This document shows positions 1 to 9,100 of a stretch of 64,000 nucleotides of DNA, piece after piece (position 1 is the first letter of the stretch; each line of letters starts with the position of its first letter). The translations under genes were made by a program, and so were the position numbers. The notes beneath the pieces are model-generated. The model saw only the letters and a list, made by a program, of their open reading frames with translations, did not search any database and was not told where the DNA came from. The DNA is from Akkermansia muciniphila (lineage in GTDB: Bacteria > Verrucomicrobiota > Verrucomicrobiia > Verrucomicrobiales > Akkermansiaceae): assembly GCA_004557455.1 (NCBI GenBank), contig SFDX01000003.1, forward strand, positions 55,586 to 119,585, written 5' to 3'.

Positions 1-199
1 AGAGCCCCGCCACGCACAGCAGAACGGCCTTCGTACCGCTCGTCTCCAGCCCCTTGAGGTACTCCAACAGGGCCGGCAAATCCCGATGCGCGGAATACAC
101 CACTTCCTCGTGCTCCACGCCTTGCTCTGTAAAGTACACCCGCGCCGGCTCCATGAAGGGCAGGTCGCTCTTGCTCCCGTAAATCGTAATAACTTTCAT
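1..199 (-). CDS. purE: N5-carboxyaminoimidazole ribonucleotide mutase, 3' end cut by window
   Basis: Reading leftward from an ATG at 199, the first 66 residues include YGSKSDLPFM, EEVVYSAHRD and a run ending LLCVAGL. These match the N-terminal half of class I PurE (the GSKSD phosphate loop and SAHR). The enzyme rearranges N5-CAIR to CAIR in cytoplasmic purine synthesis. The rest, including the usual GGAAHLPG region, lies beyond the window edge. The gene has its own promoter just upstream and is separate from the leftward ankyrin gene. Identification is by motif only but is distinctive. Confidence 0.8.
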   Translation of the reverse strand, partial: MKVITIYGSKSDLPFMEPARVYFTEQGVEHEEVVYSAHRDLPALLEYLKGLETSGTKAVLLCVAGL

Positions 200-209
200 G
201 CCGCTCGGC

Positions 210-239
210 ATTATACCACCTCGCCCCCGCCTTTGGCAA
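210..239 (-). promoter_or_regulatory. Sigma70-type promoter of purE
   Basis: On the minus strand a TTGCCA (-35, 239-234) is followed 18 bp later by a perfect TATAAT (-10, 215-210). The purE ATG begins 10 nt after the -10, so the leader would be only a few nucleotides long. Confidence 0.7.
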
Positions 240-310
240 GCCCAAACCACACCCCGCATGCAAGTTTTACCTCCCCCCCGCCTGCGAAAGGGGAAAATGA
301 GGGAGCCTGT

Positions 311-403
311 CACCCCTCAGCCCTGCAGAAGGGCGCGGGCGTGGGCGGCGGCGGGGCCGGAGGTGCCGAGCATGCGCATCAGCTCGGCGATGCGGTCATC
401 GTC
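311..403 (-). repeat. Displaced second copy of the recN 3' end
   Basis: On the minus strand this 93-bp stretch would encode DDDRIAELMRMLGTSG and then PAAAHARALLQG plus stop. That is nearly the same as the C-terminus of the intact recN (repeat at 3616-3711). Differences are mostly at third codon positions, plus one in-frame codon deletion and one Thr/Ser change. It is therefore a diverged coding copy rather than a recent duplication. Nothing upstream in frame is recN: the ankyrin gene runs into it and stops on a TGA created inside it. Confidence 0.85.
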
Positions 404-3400
404 GCGCCCCGGCGCGGCGGAGCAGGCGGGTCACGTTTTTGCTGAAGGCCGCTCGTGCTATCTGCAGAGCGGTTTCGCCGTTCTCGTCGCGGAGGGAGGT
501 ATCGGCTCCCGCGTTCAACAGCTCCTGCACTGTTTCATGGTAATCCTCTGCGGCGGCCAACATCAGAGCGGTCGTTCCCTCGCTGTCCTGCGCGTTGATA
601 TCGGCTCCCAATGCAATCAGTTCTTGCACTGTTTCAAGATTATCATCCACCGCAGCGGCAGCCATCAGCGCGGTTGTGCCATTGCTATCCGTGGCATTGA
701 TATCGGCTCCGGCACGGTGGAGGAGTTTCACGATCGAGCATTTCACGTCGATGAACGACGAGTATATCCGGTTTCGTCCGGCGATGACTATCGCGGGAGT
801 TCCTTTTTTATCCCGAACGTTCGGGTCGGCTCCGGCCTTCAATAAAGCCTCGACGGAACCCGAAGCATCCTGCTCCACAGCAATGAAAAGCGCGGTTCTG
901 CCCCTCCGATCCCGCACCTCTACGTCCGCCCCGGCCTTAACCAAGGCCTCGATCACGAGATCATTCGAATTCTCTGCGGCAAGGAGCAGCGGGGGTCGAC
1001 CCTTTCTGTCCTTTTCGGTGGGACTGGCTCCGGCATCCAACAGCATGCGGGCAATTTCTCCGTCCCCATACTCGGCGGCAGCGCACCACATCAGAGCATC
1101 CTGATGATTCCGATCCCGCAGCAGGGCATCGGCGCCGGCAGCCAGCAGCATACGAACGAGCTTGCTCCTTCCCGTCGCCGCCGCCAACATCAGGGCATTT
1201 ACGCCTTTCGCATTCGTGATATTGGGGTCCGCACCGGCCTCCTGCATCTGCGGCAGGAGGGCGAAGAATTCCCCGGAGATGGCCAACATCAGGGCGGAGT
1301 TCCCCTCTCGGTCGGTATGATTCGGATTCGCCCCGGCGCGCAACAGCATCTGAATGATGAGGCGGTCTTGAACGCTGATAGCCCGGAGCAGGGGACTATC
1401 CCCTTCCTTGTTCACCGCATTCGGATTCGCCCCTGCCTTCAGCAGCACGGACACCGTGTCCCGGTAGCCGAATTCTACGGCCAACATGAGAGGGGTAGAC
1501 TCGTTGACGTTTAATGTCTCGATATCTGTCCCGGCCTTCAGGAGAAGCTCGATTGCGTCCACCCGACCGCAGCGGGCCGCAGTTAAAAGGGCGCATTCCT
1601 GCTCAACCGGACTCTTCATCCGCTTCATCAGGAAGTCGATCGCCTCCACGGGAGCGTTGTGTGCGACAGCTATCGGCAAAGCTGTATTTCCATTATAATC
1701 CTCGGCCATCATGTCGGCGCCCGCCTCCAGAAGCAGTTGCATCGTCTCGACATACCCGCCGGCGGCAGCCATGTGCAAAGCGGTATAGCCGGTTCTCGAA
1801 TGGCTCGGCTGCGCCCTTGCCCCGGCCTCCAGCAGCATCTTCACTACCTCCGTGCGCCCGGAAGCCGCCGCACGCATCAGGGGAGTACTCCCCTCGGGCT
1901 CAACGGGGCGGACGATGTTCACCCCCTTATCCAACAGATGCCGCAGCTGCTCCGCAAAGCCGCCCGCAGCATAGGCTGTAAACAGCTTTTTTTCCTCCTC
2001 CGGCGTTCGAGCTTCCTCCTGCAGCATAGCGACAATATCCTGATAACCGGATTCTGCCGCAATGAGTAACGGAGTCGGTTCACCGGTAGCATTTACGCCA
2101 CGGCGGGCAGCGCCGCGCTCCAGCAGACGCCGCACAACTGCCGCGCGCCCGAGCTTGGCTGCGCAATAGAGGGGAAAATCACGATAACCATCCCTGTCGA
2201 CATCTATTCCGGAGTCCAGCAGCAACATCACCATTTCCTGTGAATTGTGCTCAATGGCCCAACTCAGAGCCTCGACCCCGTACGGGTTCTTCGGTTGGGT
2301 ATAATCTCCCCGCTCCAGCAGCAAGCGCGCGGCCTCTCTGTGTTCGTGCTCAACGGCAACGTGCAGATAAGAACGCTGAAGTATCCCGTATGCCTGTTTA
2401 TCATCCAACTCCGCTCCGGCATCCAAGAGCAACCGTGCCACATTCTCATGACCCTCCTCCACGGCACGCAAGAGGACCGGTCGATTGTAAAAGTCCACTG
2501 CCTCCACATCCGCACCATGGCACAGCAGCAGTCGCGCGATCTCTGTTTCCCCGCGCTCGCAGGCATAGATGAAAGCGTTACTTTGATTGACATCCACCCC
2601 GGCTGCGAGCAAAAGTTGAACCGACTCGACGTCTCTGTTCACCACGGCACATCCCAGAGCCCGCGCTCCCTGTTCACCGCACGCATCCGCACCGGACTCC
2701 AGCAGGTAGTTGACCATCTCCGGATGCATATTCGCAGCCGCCTTGAGAAGGGCGGATTCTTTCTCGTCATCAATGATATTGATATTTGCCCCGGCACTCA
2801 ACAGCAAAGCGGCCACCTCAATCGCCCCCTTACCGGCAGCTGCGATCAGTGCCGTCTCCGGCTGCTCGGCTTCGTCGTCATCCGTAAGCTTGGTCGAGTC
2901 CGCCTCCACCCCCTCTTGCAGCAGGCGCCGAACCTCCGCAGCGTTACCGCCTGCGGCATAGGCGTGCAGCAGGGCTCCCCTGTAGTCCGCTCCCGGATTC
3001 GCCTCCGATAACATGCGAACCATGTCGTCATGCCCCTCCCTTGCCGCTAGGGTCAGCGGAATCCACCCCGCGCGAGAGGGTTCCGTAGTATCCGCCCCGG
3101 CATCTAACAGGCGGCGCACGATATGGGTGTGCCCATTCTCAGCGGCCTGCATCAGGGCGGTGCCCAATTCGTAGGTTTCCTTCCAATCAATATCCGCCCC
3201 GGCATTCAAGAGAATATTGACAATCTCACCATGACCATAGCGTGCCGCGCTGATCAGCGGGGTGCTGCAATCATAGCCACGGGCGTTAACGTAAATCCCC
3301 TCTGCCAGAAGTCGACGCACTTCTTCTGCGTGTCCGCCGGCAGCATAGGCTACCAACATCTCTCCCTTGTCCTCATCCTCTAACTCAGTCAGAACAAACA

Positions 3401-3569
3401 GGTCGATGAGGTCCCCGGCCCCCAACTCAGCAGCCTTCAACAAACAACTCGGTCTATCAGAGAAACGATAAAAAGGGTCCGCTCCCTCCTTCAGCAGCTT
3501 CTTCGCCCGCTCCGTGTCATGCGCCTCTACCGCCGCAAACAACTCTCTGTTAATATCCCTGTGTACCAC
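396..3569 (-). CDS. Giant ankyrin-repeat protein
   Basis: About 1057 residues made almost wholly of roughly 33-residue ankyrin repeats (TPLMxAAxxGxxExVxxLLxAGADxN pattern). No signal peptide, membrane segment or catalytic domain is visible, so a cytoplasmic protein-binding scaffold is the plain reading; the partner is unknown. Three spaced repeats share the signature AYAAGG plus a LRxLLxxGV-like helix (starting near residues 75, 210 and 520), suggesting growth by block duplication. The GTG start at 3569 is chosen because a strong promoter lies exactly upstream and the open frame before it overlaps recN. The gene sits between two copies of the recN 3' end, so it is probably acquired. Its last codon and stop lie in the displaced recN copy. 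Confidence 0.85.
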   Translation of the reverse strand: MVHRDINRELFAAVEAHDTERAKKLLKEGADPFYRFSDRPSCLLKAAELGAGDLIDLFVLTELEDEDKGEMLVAYAAGGHAEEVRRLLAEGIYVNARGYDCSTPLISAARYGHGEIVNILLNAGADIDWKETYELGTALMQAAENGHTHIVRRLLDAGADTTEPSRAGWIPLTLAAREGHDDMVRMLSEANPGADYRGALLHAYAAGGNAAEVRRLLQEGVEADSTKLTDDDEAEQPETALIAAAGKGAIEVAALLLSAGANINIIDDEKESALLKAAANMHPEMVNYLLESGADACGEQGARALGCAVVNRDVESVQLLLAAGVDVNQSNAFIYACERGETEIARLLLCHGADVEAVDFYNRPVLLRAVEEGHENVARLLLDAGAELDDKQAYGILQRSYLHVAVEHEHREAARLLLERGDYTQPKNPYGVEALSWAIEHNSQEMVMLLLDSGIDVDRDGYRDFPLYCAAKLGRAAVVRRLLERGAARRGVNATGEPTPLLIAAESGYQDIVAMLQEEARTPEEEKKLFTAYAAGGFAEQLRHLLDKGVNIVRPVEPEGSTPLMRAAASGRTEVVKMLLEAGARAQPSHSRTGYTALHMAAAGGYVETMQLLLEAGADMMAEDYNGNTALPIAVAHNAPVEAIDFLMKRMKSPVEQECALLTAARCGRVDAIELLLKAGTDIETLNVNESTPLMLAVEFGYRDTVSVLLKAGANPNAVNKEGDSPLLRAISVQDRLIIQMLLRAGANPNHTDREGNSALMLAISGEFFALLPQMQEAGADPNITNAKGVNALMLAAATGRSKLVRMLLAAGADALLRDRNHQDALMWCAAAEYGDGEIARMLLDAGASPTEKDRKGRPPLLLAAENSNDLVIEALVKAGADVEVRDRRGRTALFIAVEQDASGSVEALLKAGADPNVRDKKGTPAIVIAGRNRIYSSFIDVKCSIVKLLHRAGADINATDSNGTTALMAAAAVDDNLETVQELIALGADINAQDSEGTTALMLAAAEDYHETVQELLNAGADTSLRDENGETALQIARAAFSKNVTRLLRRAGARR

Positions 3570-3575
3570 GGGGTG

Positions 3576-3604
3576 ATTGTAGCAATCAATCGTCGCGGCG
3601 TCAA
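3576..3604 (-). promoter_or_regulatory. Promoter of the ankyrin gene, leaderless GTG predicted
   Basis: The minus strand reads TTGACG (3604-3599), 17 bp, TACAAT (3581-3576). Only 6 nt separate the -10 from the GTG at 3569, which places the expected transcription start at or next to the start codon. There is no Shine-Dalgarno sequence in that space. Confidence 0.75.
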
Positions 3605-3615
3605 GCGAAAAAGGC

Positions 3616-3711
3616 CACCCCTCAGCCCTGCAAGAGCGCGCGGGCGTGGGCGGCGGCAGCGGGTCCTGTGGTGCCGAGCATACGCATGAGCTCGGCGATA
3701 CGGTCATCGTC
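3616..3711 (-). repeat. Direct repeat: 3' end of intact recN (partner of 311-403)
   Basis: These 96 bp cover the last 30 codons of recN, its stop and about 6 bp beyond. They align with 311-403 apart from one codon-sized gap and scattered, mostly synonymous substitutions. The pair forms direct repeats that exactly bracket the ankyrin gene and its promoter. Confidence 0.85.
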
Positions 3712-5274
3712 ACATACCTCGCGGAGGCGCGAGACGGTGCGGCCGTGCTCGGTGTGCTTGGCGATGAGGTAGTGGTGATCCGCCAGAGCGGCCACCTGGG
3801 GGAAGTGGGTAATGGCGATGACCTGGTGGTCGCGGCCCAGTTCACGCATCTTCATGCCGACGGCGCGGGCGATTTCACCGCCCACGTTAGCGTCTATCTC
3901 GTCAAAGACGAGCAGGGGGGTATCATCCTGTTTGGCGAGCGCACTCTTGAGGGCCAGCATAACGCGTGCAAGCTCGCCGGAGGAAGCGATGAGGCGCAGA
4001 GGCTTGAGCGGCTCACCGGGGTTCGGGCCGAAGAGGAAATCGACACCCTCGGCACCGTGCGGCCCGGGGGACTCCGTTGACTGCAGGTTCACCGAGAAGA
4101 GAGACTGTCGGAACCCGAGCTGTGCTGCGTGCCCCAGGAAGGCCCGCTCCAGGCGCGGCGCGGCCTTTTTGCGGGCGGCAGAGAGCACCGCCGCCGAGCG
4201 GAGCAGGGCGGCACGGCAGCGTTCCTCCTCCTCAGCCAAGGCAGCCAGACGATCCTCGCGGTTATCCACCTCCGCAAGCTTCTCCCGGCAGGCCTCGAGA
4301 TGCGCCGAAACGGCATCCCAATCCGCGCCGTACTTGCGCTTGAGTGTATCCAACAAAGCGACGCGCTCCTCCAATGCGGCCAAAGCGGCGGGATCTGCGC
4401 ACAGATTATCGAGATAATCACGCAATTTGTCATCCAAGTCCTCCAGCTCCTCCACCATGGACTCGATAGGCGCTATCCAAGCCGCCGCAGAGGCATCCAA
4501 CCGCTCCAAGTCCCGCCCGTTGCGCACCAAGCGGCGCAGTTGGGTGAGCAGGCCCTCTTCATCCCCCTCCACCAGCTGCAGCATGGGCAGGGCCGTGTCC
4601 CGCAGGCGCGAGGAGTTGCGCGCGCGCTGCCAGCGTTCCTCCAGCCCAGCGATCTCCTCCGGGGTGAACCCGGCACTCTCGATTTCCTCCACCTGGTGGC
4701 GCAGGAAATCCAGCTCGCGCTCCGTTGCCATCTCACTCTCCAGCAGCTCGCGGTGGGCGCGGCGGGCTTCGGTCCAGGCCTGATAGGCCTCCGTATAGGC
4801 GCGGAGCAGGGGGGCATCCTCCGCATAAGCATCCAACAAATCGAGCTGACGATCCGGTGCGGTCAGGGAGCGATGCGCCTCCGGGTGGTGCATATCCACC
4901 AAGCCGGATCCGATACGGCGCAACAGATTGAGGGTAACGGGGGTACTGTTGATGAACTGCCTGTTACCCGTAGCCGTGATAACACGGCGGATGATAAGCG
5001 TCCCCTCCTCACAGGGCGGCACCCCCGCCTCCTCCAGCAGGGCGTTGACGGCACCGGGATGCGGCAGGTGAAACATGGCCGACACACAGCACTGCGTCTC
5101 CCCACTGCGGATGAGCCCTTTATCCGCACGCTCGCCGAGCACCAAGGCAATGCCGCCCATGATAACCGACTTACCGGCGCCGGTCTCGCCGGTGATGCCC
5201 AAGAAACCCGCGCAGGGCTCCCACACCAGTTCATCCACCAACGCCAGGTTTTGAATTTTGAGAAGTGCCAGCAT
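3622..5274 (-). CDS. recN: DNA repair ATPase RecN
   Basis: This 550-aa protein has the usual RecN length. It is an SMC-like cytoplasmic ATPase acting at double-strand breaks. The N-terminus MLALLKIQNLALVDEL leads to a Walker A, GITGETGAGKS, near residue 30. A long charged coiled-coil middle follows, then the C-terminal signature and Walker B region SSGELARVMLALKSAL and LLVFDEIDANVGGE, and an AITHFPQVAALADHH tail. The frame is open upstream to 5778, but homology begins at the ATG at 5274. The final 30 codons are duplicated downstream of the neighbouring ankyrin gene. It diverges from the PhnP-like gene across a 68-bp spacer. Confidence 0.92.
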   Translation of the reverse strand: MLALLKIQNLALVDELVWEPCAGFLGITGETGAGKSVIMGGIALVLGERADKGLIRSGETQCCVSAMFHLPHPGAVNALLEEAGVPPCEEGTLIIRRVITATGNRQFINSTPVTLNLLRRIGSGLVDMHHPEAHRSLTAPDRQLDLLDAYAEDAPLLRAYTEAYQAWTEARRAHRELLESEMATERELDFLRHQVEEIESAGFTPEEIAGLEERWQRARNSSRLRDTALPMLQLVEGDEEGLLTQLRRLVRNGRDLERLDASAAAWIAPIESMVEELEDLDDKLRDYLDNLCADPAALAALEERVALLDTLKRKYGADWDAVSAHLEACREKLAEVDNREDRLAALAEEEERCRAALLRSAAVLSAARKKAAPRLERAFLGHAAQLGFRQSLFSVNLQSTESPGPHGAEGVDFLFGPNPGEPLKPLRLIASSGELARVMLALKSALAKQDDTPLLVFDEIDANVGGEIARAVGMKMRELGRDHQVIAITHFPQVAALADHHYLIAKHTEHGRTVSRLREVCDDDRIAELMRMLGTTGPAAAAHARALLQG

Positions 5275-5342
5275 ATCTTTAGCCTTGCTTTGTGCCGCTA
5301 TTATGGCATAATATCCGCCGGATTGGAAACCAAAATTCAGGC
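5275..5342. promoter_or_regulatory. Divergent promoter region recN / PhnP-like gene
   Basis: This 68-bp spacer between divergent genes is the only AT-rich stretch nearby. For the rightward gene, TTGCTT (5285-5290), 16 bp and CATAAT (5307-5312) are a fair promoter with a roughly 25-nt leader. For recN the -10 is ambiguous between TATTAT- and CATAAT-like hexamers in the same palindromic stretch. Confidence 0.35.
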
Positions 5343-6113
5343 ATGGAGATAATTTTCTTGGGATGCGGCACCTCCGTCGGAGTGCCGATGATAGGCTGCG
5401 ACTGCCCCGTTTGCACCTCAAACAACCCGAAAAATCGGCGCACGAGAGCCTCCGTGGCGGTGCGCAGCGGCGAGACAACCCTGTTGGTGGACAGCGGACC
5501 GGATCTGCACTGGCAGGCCCTGCGCGAGAACCTGCGGCGGCTGGATGCCGTGCTCTACACGCACGAACATTTGGACCATGTGGCGGGCTTTGATGAACTG
5601 CGCGCTTTTTGTTGGAGACGGGAGGACCCGCTGCCCCTGTATGCGGGGGCCGGCTGCCTGCACCAATTGCGCACCATGTATGCTTGGGCCTTCTGCAATC
5701 AATACCACGGTTATGTGCGACCGGAAGCGCATGAACACGGCAACACCCCCTTCTGCGTGGGCGACATCGAGGTGACACCCGTGCCTGTCTTGCACGGCAC
5801 GGTAGAGACCTGCGGCTATGTATTCCGCTGCGGCGGGACGTCCTTCGGCTATGTACCGGATGTCAAGGAAATTCCCGAGACCTCCCGTCCCCTGTTGAAG
5901 GGCTTGACGGCCCTGGCCATGGATGGCCTGAATTTCGACAAGGCGCACCGCTCGCACATGAGCGTGCAGCAGAGCGCCGAGGAAATGCAGGCCTTGCGGG
6001 CCGAGTTGGGGGTGGTAACACACACCAGCCACAGCGTGGAGTACGAAGCCGTCAGCCGCAACCTGCCGAAAGGCGTTATTCTTGCGTACGACGGGCTGCG
6101 GCTCGAGCTGTAA
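5343..6113 (+). CDS. MBL-fold metallo-hydrolase, PhnP-like
   Basis: A 256-aa metallo-beta-lactamase-fold hydrolase. It opens MEIIFLGCGTSVGVPMIGC, followed by CPVC and the metal-binding YTHEHLDHVAGFDEL. Later ligands include VPVLHG, MDGLNFD and THTSHSVEYE. The CxCxxC-type N-terminus and THEHxDH resemble PhnP and related cyclic-nucleotide phosphodiesterases, which bind two metal ions. No phn genes are nearby, so a phosphonate role is not implied; nucleotide housekeeping is the likelier guess. The start is taken at the ATG where homology begins. The stop abuts the stop of the convergent ABC gene. Confidence 0.85.
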   Translation: MEIIFLGCGTSVGVPMIGCDCPVCTSNNPKNRRTRASVAVRSGETTLLVDSGPDLHWQALRENLRRLDAVLYTHEHLDHVAGFDELRAFCWRREDPLPLYAGAGCLHQLRTMYAWAFCNQYHGYVRPEAHEHGNTPFCVGDIEVTPVPVLHGTVETCGYVFRCGGTSFGYVPDVKEIPETSRPLLKGLTALAMDGLNFDKAHRSHMSVQQSAEEMQALRAELGVVTHTSHSVEYEAVSRNLPKGVILAYDGLRLEL

Positions 6114-9100
6114 TCAACGCCCCCGCGCCATCTGCCGCAGGCGCCACGCCGAGACGAACACGGGGAACAGGCCCATGATCAGCAGGTAAATGGCATCCCG
6201 CCAAATGGTCGACACCGAGCCCTCGTCCGTCTCTTGGTCAATACTGCCGAAAAGCGGGGCCTGGCGCGGTGAGAGGAAGAAGCCCCGGTGCTCCGTCAGA
6301 CGCGCATCTTTGCGGGCCGTCTTGACTCCCTCTTGCATGGTGACCAAACCTTTGTTGGAGAAGAAGAACTCCAGCGGCCGCGCATTCGGGTCGTCCTCCC
6401 GCTCCTCAAGCTCGCGCGTCAGGTCCTCGACCATCCGCGCATCCTCCGTCAGCACCGCCTTTCGTATGCGCCGCAGGAGCGAGCGCGCCTCATCCGCGCA
6501 CGTTGCCGAGCCGTTGAGGAGCAGGGCCGTGCGTTGAATGAAGCGGATGCGCTCGCCGTCCGCGGAATCCTTCAACTCATCGCGGCGGTCGTTGATACGC
6601 GTATTCTCCAAATCCCAGCGATTCTCGGTTGTCTGCACCACAAAAAGCATCTCGAAGGCATAGCGCAGGGGGCAGAACTCCGCAATGAGGGGCACGGCTT
6701 TTGTTTTGATATCGTGCGTTGTTTCATCCTGGTAAGCCACGCGGTGGCGCAGGTTGGTGAAAGCGTGGCCGATGAACCCCGGCACCAGCTCCTCCGGCAC
6801 CTTGGGGCTGAACTCGTTCATCTCATGGAACTGCACCAGAGCGCCCGCCAGCAGAATTTGCGGCACCAAAAGCAGGGGGACGATGTTCATGGCCGTGCGC
6901 GCCGAGGTCACCAGCGCCGACACCATCAGGGAGAGAGAGATGCCGATAAAGGCCGTCAGAGTCATCACCAACATATGCGGCCAGAACATATACTCGATCT
7001 CCAGAATCCGATGACCCACGAGTAGGTAGAGCCCGCACTGCACGGCAGCAATCAGGGTGAGCACCAGCACTTTGGCCAGAAGATAACCGGAGATGAAAAG
7101 CTTGTAGTTACTCTCCCGCCGCAGCAGGGGCCGATCCCGCAGAACCTCGCAGGCGGCATCCGTCAACCCGAAGAACATCGCCAGCACCAGGGAGAGGAAG
7201 AGGAACTCGGTAATATGCAGGGATTTATAGAACGTGTAGGGAGTATCCGAGGCCGCGCGCAGAGTGCCGGCTATCAGAAGCGCCAGCACAGGCCCCTCCA
7301 GCAGCATGGCGTATAACCCCAAACGGCCGCGCACACGCGAAAGGAAAGTGCGGCTGACCCACAGACCGAAGAGACGCCGCAGCTCCGTTAGGGTGCGTCG
7401 CGGGAGGCGGGGGATCTCCTTGTTCCGCAACTCCTCCGGTAATGCAGGCGGCACACTCTCCTTGCTGCCGAAGGCATAGCGCTCGAAGCGGTTCTGCCAC
7501 AAAGAGGGATCACCGGGGCGGGAGACCTTGCGGAAGGGAGCTTCCAGCACCTCGAAGACGTAATCGGCACCCCCGGCGGTCTCGATGGCGGGCGGTATGT
7601 TCAGGTTCATTTCCTCGGCGGCCTCGCGGAAGTATGCCAACAGTTCCTCCGGCGTGCCCCAGAAGGCCATTTTGCCGTGCCGGTCCAGCAGCATCACCTT
7701 CTTGAAACGCATCAGGATGGAGGCGGCGGGGCGGTGCAGGGTGCAGATGAGGATGCGCCCGTTCGCCATATCACTGAGTGTATCAATCACCCGCTCCGCG
7801 TCACCGGAGGCCAGTCCGCTGATGGGTTCGTCGATCAGGAACACCTCCGCCGTGCCCGTCAGGTCCAGCCCGAGATTCAGGCGCGTGCGCTCGCCGTCCG
7901 AGATGGTGCGCTCGCCGCGGCGCCCGACACTGCGGCCTGCCAATTGTGAGATACCGACGTAATTGAGCACCGCCAGCACCCGCCGCATGCGGTCCGTGTG
8001 ACCCAAGAAGGGTCGCCGCGCCACGGATGCCTGGTATACGTGCTCGCCGACTGTCATGGCTTCGTCCAGAATATCCTCCCGCGGGATGAAAGCGATATGG
8101 CGGCGCAGATTCTCGTTATTCGGCGTCAGACGCTCGCTGTTATACAAAACGGAACCGAAAGAAGGCGACAGGTGACCGGCCAGAATATTCAACAGCGTGC
8201 TCTTACCGGAGCCACTGGGACCGAGGATGCACGCCATCTCGCCTCGGTTGAGCTCAAAGTCGATATTATCCACCACGCGCCCCGCACGCACAAAGTCACG
8301 CGTGAGCCCGCGCACACGCAGGGTAGCAATGGCGCCGGACTCCTCATCCAGCACGCCGGCAGAAAAACGGCAGCGCAGGTGCTGCACGGCGCTCAGGGAG
8401 ATGAGATTGCCGTCCTTCAGCGGAGTATCGCCGCGAACCGGCACCCCCTCCACGGTCAGAGAGCTGCTGTCGCCCTCCACAAGGCGAAGAGTTCCGGTGT
8501 TAGATTCCCGGCTGAAACTTACCTCGAACACCACACCGGGCGCAAGCCCCGGGGCGAGCATGAGTGCGCCGGCTTGGTTAACGGAAGGCAGGTTGGTAAC
8601 GGTGATTTTACGCACCTTGGGATCCAACTGAAAGGACTTCTCGCGCTCCGAGCCCACATACAGATCCGCAATCTCATACGGCCCCTCGCCGTGCACGGTG
8701 AAGGGGGTGTAGTACGAAAGCGTGCAGACTTGCCCGGGGAGCAGCAGGGTACCCTCCACGCGCAGGTTTGTCTCGCGGCGCAGCAACTCCATCTGCACAT
8801 CCAGTCCGCGGCGCACGCGGGCAATGCTGTTGCGGGTGCGCCGCGCCGTCACATACAATCCGTCCCGCCCCTCGTTCAGGTAGTTCACCACGCGCAGCCC
8901 GGTGGAGCGAGACTGCAACAGGAAACAAATACTCTCGTAGCTGAGCAGGCCGCTTTTAAGCTCGATGCCCTGCGCCGGGGCCAAGGGTATCAAATCCCCC
9001 TGCAAGAGGCGGACACCACGCGCAATGAGCGGATACTTGGAATCGTTGACCACGATCACGAAGTTCACGCAGCGCAGCACGCGGAAGTTGAAATCCGCAT

